7,265 nt of DNA, taken from contig JAKDNC010000179.1 of assembly GCA_030452025.1 (NCBI GenBank), positions 1 through 7,265 on the forward strand, written 5' to 3'. The notes beneath the pieces are model-generated. The model was not told where the DNA came from and did no database searches. It was given only the letters and a program-made list of their open reading frames with translations. This document shows, one piece after another, positions 6,827 through 7,265 of the stretch (the first letter of the stretch is position 1; each line of letters starts with the position of its first letter). A program made the position numbers and the translations under genes. The DNA comes from Nocardioides sp. GTDB lineage: Bacteria; Actinomycetota; Actinomycetes; Propionibacteriales; Nocardioidaceae.

Positions 6827-7265
6827 ATGAGCGACTTGTCGATTGAACTCCCGGACCCGGCGGCGACCAGCGGCGTGGCCGGCCGGCCACGTGTCCTGCG
6901 GCTGGCCGCACCCCGACGGCGCAACGCGCTCACACTGGAGACCGTGGACCATCTCCTCGCGGAGCTCGACGAAGACCCCCGGGGCGTTCTGCTGCTCGGG
7001 AGCTCGACCCCCGACATCTTCAGCGCCGGAGCGGACCTGGCCGCAGATGACCGGACTCGAGCGACCCTCAGTGACCGCCTGTATGCCTGCTATGAACGCA
7101 TGATCACGCGCCCCGGGCCGGTCATCGCTGTCGTGGAAGGAGCCGCCGTCGGTGGCGGCGCCCAACTGTGCGCGGCAGCAGACATCAGGGTCGCCTCCCC
7201 CGACGCGCGCTGGAGATGGGCCGGCCCCGGACACGGCCTCGCTGTCGGCGGATGGATCCTCCCGG
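6827..7265 (+). CDS. Enoyl-CoA hydratase/isomerase (crotonase) family protein, 3' end cut off
   Basis: The first 146 residues of a crotonase-fold protein; the family is usually about 250-270 residues, so roughly half is outside the window. Family marks are RRRNALTLE (30-38), the first oxyanion-hole motif FSAGADL (65-71), RPGPVIAVVEGAAVGGGAQL (95-114), which includes the second oxyanion hole at G110, and AAADIRVAS (116-124). Family members bind acyl-CoA and stabilise a thioester enolate. The two glutamates that perform hydration in classical enoyl-CoA hydratase are missing: Gln113 replaces the one in GGG-x-E, and the stretch 127-146 has no acidic residue at all where the P-E pair should be. 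The reaction is therefore probably not simple hydration; an isomerase, hydrolase, dehalogenase-like or non-catalytic role is open. The gene diverges from the hydroxylase operon and may share its regulation. The ATG at 6827 is backed by GGAG 6 nt upstream. Confidence 0.88.
   Translation, partial: MSDLSIELPDPAATSGVAGRPRVLRLAAPRRRNALTLETVDHLLAELDEDPRGVLLLGSSTPDIFSAGADLAADDRTRATLSDRLYACYERMITRPGPVIAVVEGAAVGGGAQLCAAADIRVASPDARWRWAGPGHGLAVGGWILP
6874..6891. repeat. 18-bp perfect palindrome inside the crotonase gene
   Basis: CGTGGCCGGCCGGCCACG reads identically on both strands. It covers codons 16 (third base) to 22 (first base) of the crotonase gene, about 50 bp past its start. GC-rich coding DNA produces such palindromes more readily than average DNA, so function is uncertain. 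It could be a regulator-binding site or form a hairpin near the 5' end of the mRNA. Confidence 0.5.

Noticed and set aside
6788..7234. Minus-strand open frame of 148 codons opposite the crotonase gene
   Set aside because: The plus strand encodes clear crotonase motifs with its own ribosome binding site. The minus translation shows no domain.
1..7265. tRNA, rRNA, CRISPR array, insertion sequence, attachment site
   Set aside because: No spaced direct repeats, transposase frames or RNA-gene-like stretches were seen. The window is almost fully explained by six protein genes.

Overview
The window is GC-rich throughout, with strong G/C preference at third codon positions, GTG and possibly TTG starts, and long antisense open frames. 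This fits a high-GC actinobacterium, but nothing in the sequence fixes the genus. It is almost entirely coding and holds six genes. Five lie head to tail on the minus strand and form one compact operon read from right to left. The sixth, on the plus strand, diverges from the operon and runs off the right edge.

Operon in transcription order: (1) a CoxM-type FAD-binding subunit (6766 to 5897); (2) a large molybdopterin-binding subunit of the xanthine dehydrogenase/aldehyde oxidase/CoxL superfamily, here called L1 (5900 to 3549); (3) a CoxS-type subunit with two [2Fe-2S] clusters (3552 to 3067); (4) a second, clearly divergent molybdopterin-binding subunit, L2 (3074 to 723); (5) a GntR-family regulator with an FCD domain (690 to 37). 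The three junctions between enzyme genes all overlap (ATGA, ATGA, and an 8-nt overlap onto a GTG start), and a Shine-Dalgarno sequence precedes each downstream start. Only 32 nt separate L2 from the regulator.

Together the genes encode one or two molybdenum hydroxylases, in which electrons would pass from Mo-cofactor (L) through two [2Fe-2S] clusters (S) to FAD (M). The unusual point is two catalytic L subunits with only one M and one S, and with S placed between them. The active-site loops (PYRGVSR in L1, TYRAPGR in L2) lack the cysteine of true CO dehydrogenase, so this is not a CO-oxidising enzyme. L2 also has Lys where L1 has the conserved Gln near molybdenum. The substrate cannot be read from the sequence. 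An organic compound such as an aldehyde, N-heterocycle or CoA thioester is plausible.

The divergent gene encodes the first 146 residues of a crotonase-fold protein (enoyl-CoA hydratase/isomerase family). It keeps the oxyanion-hole motifs but lacks both catalytic glutamates of classical enoyl-CoA hydratases. The 60-bp gap between it and the operon contains a perfect palindrome, TGGTATACCA, in a locally AT-rich patch. This is a good candidate operator for the operon's own GntR/FCD regulator, which would link both transcription units into one inducible catabolic locus. No RNA genes, CRISPR arrays, insertion sequences or cofactor-maturation genes are visible, and no stretch over 300 bases lacks a gene.
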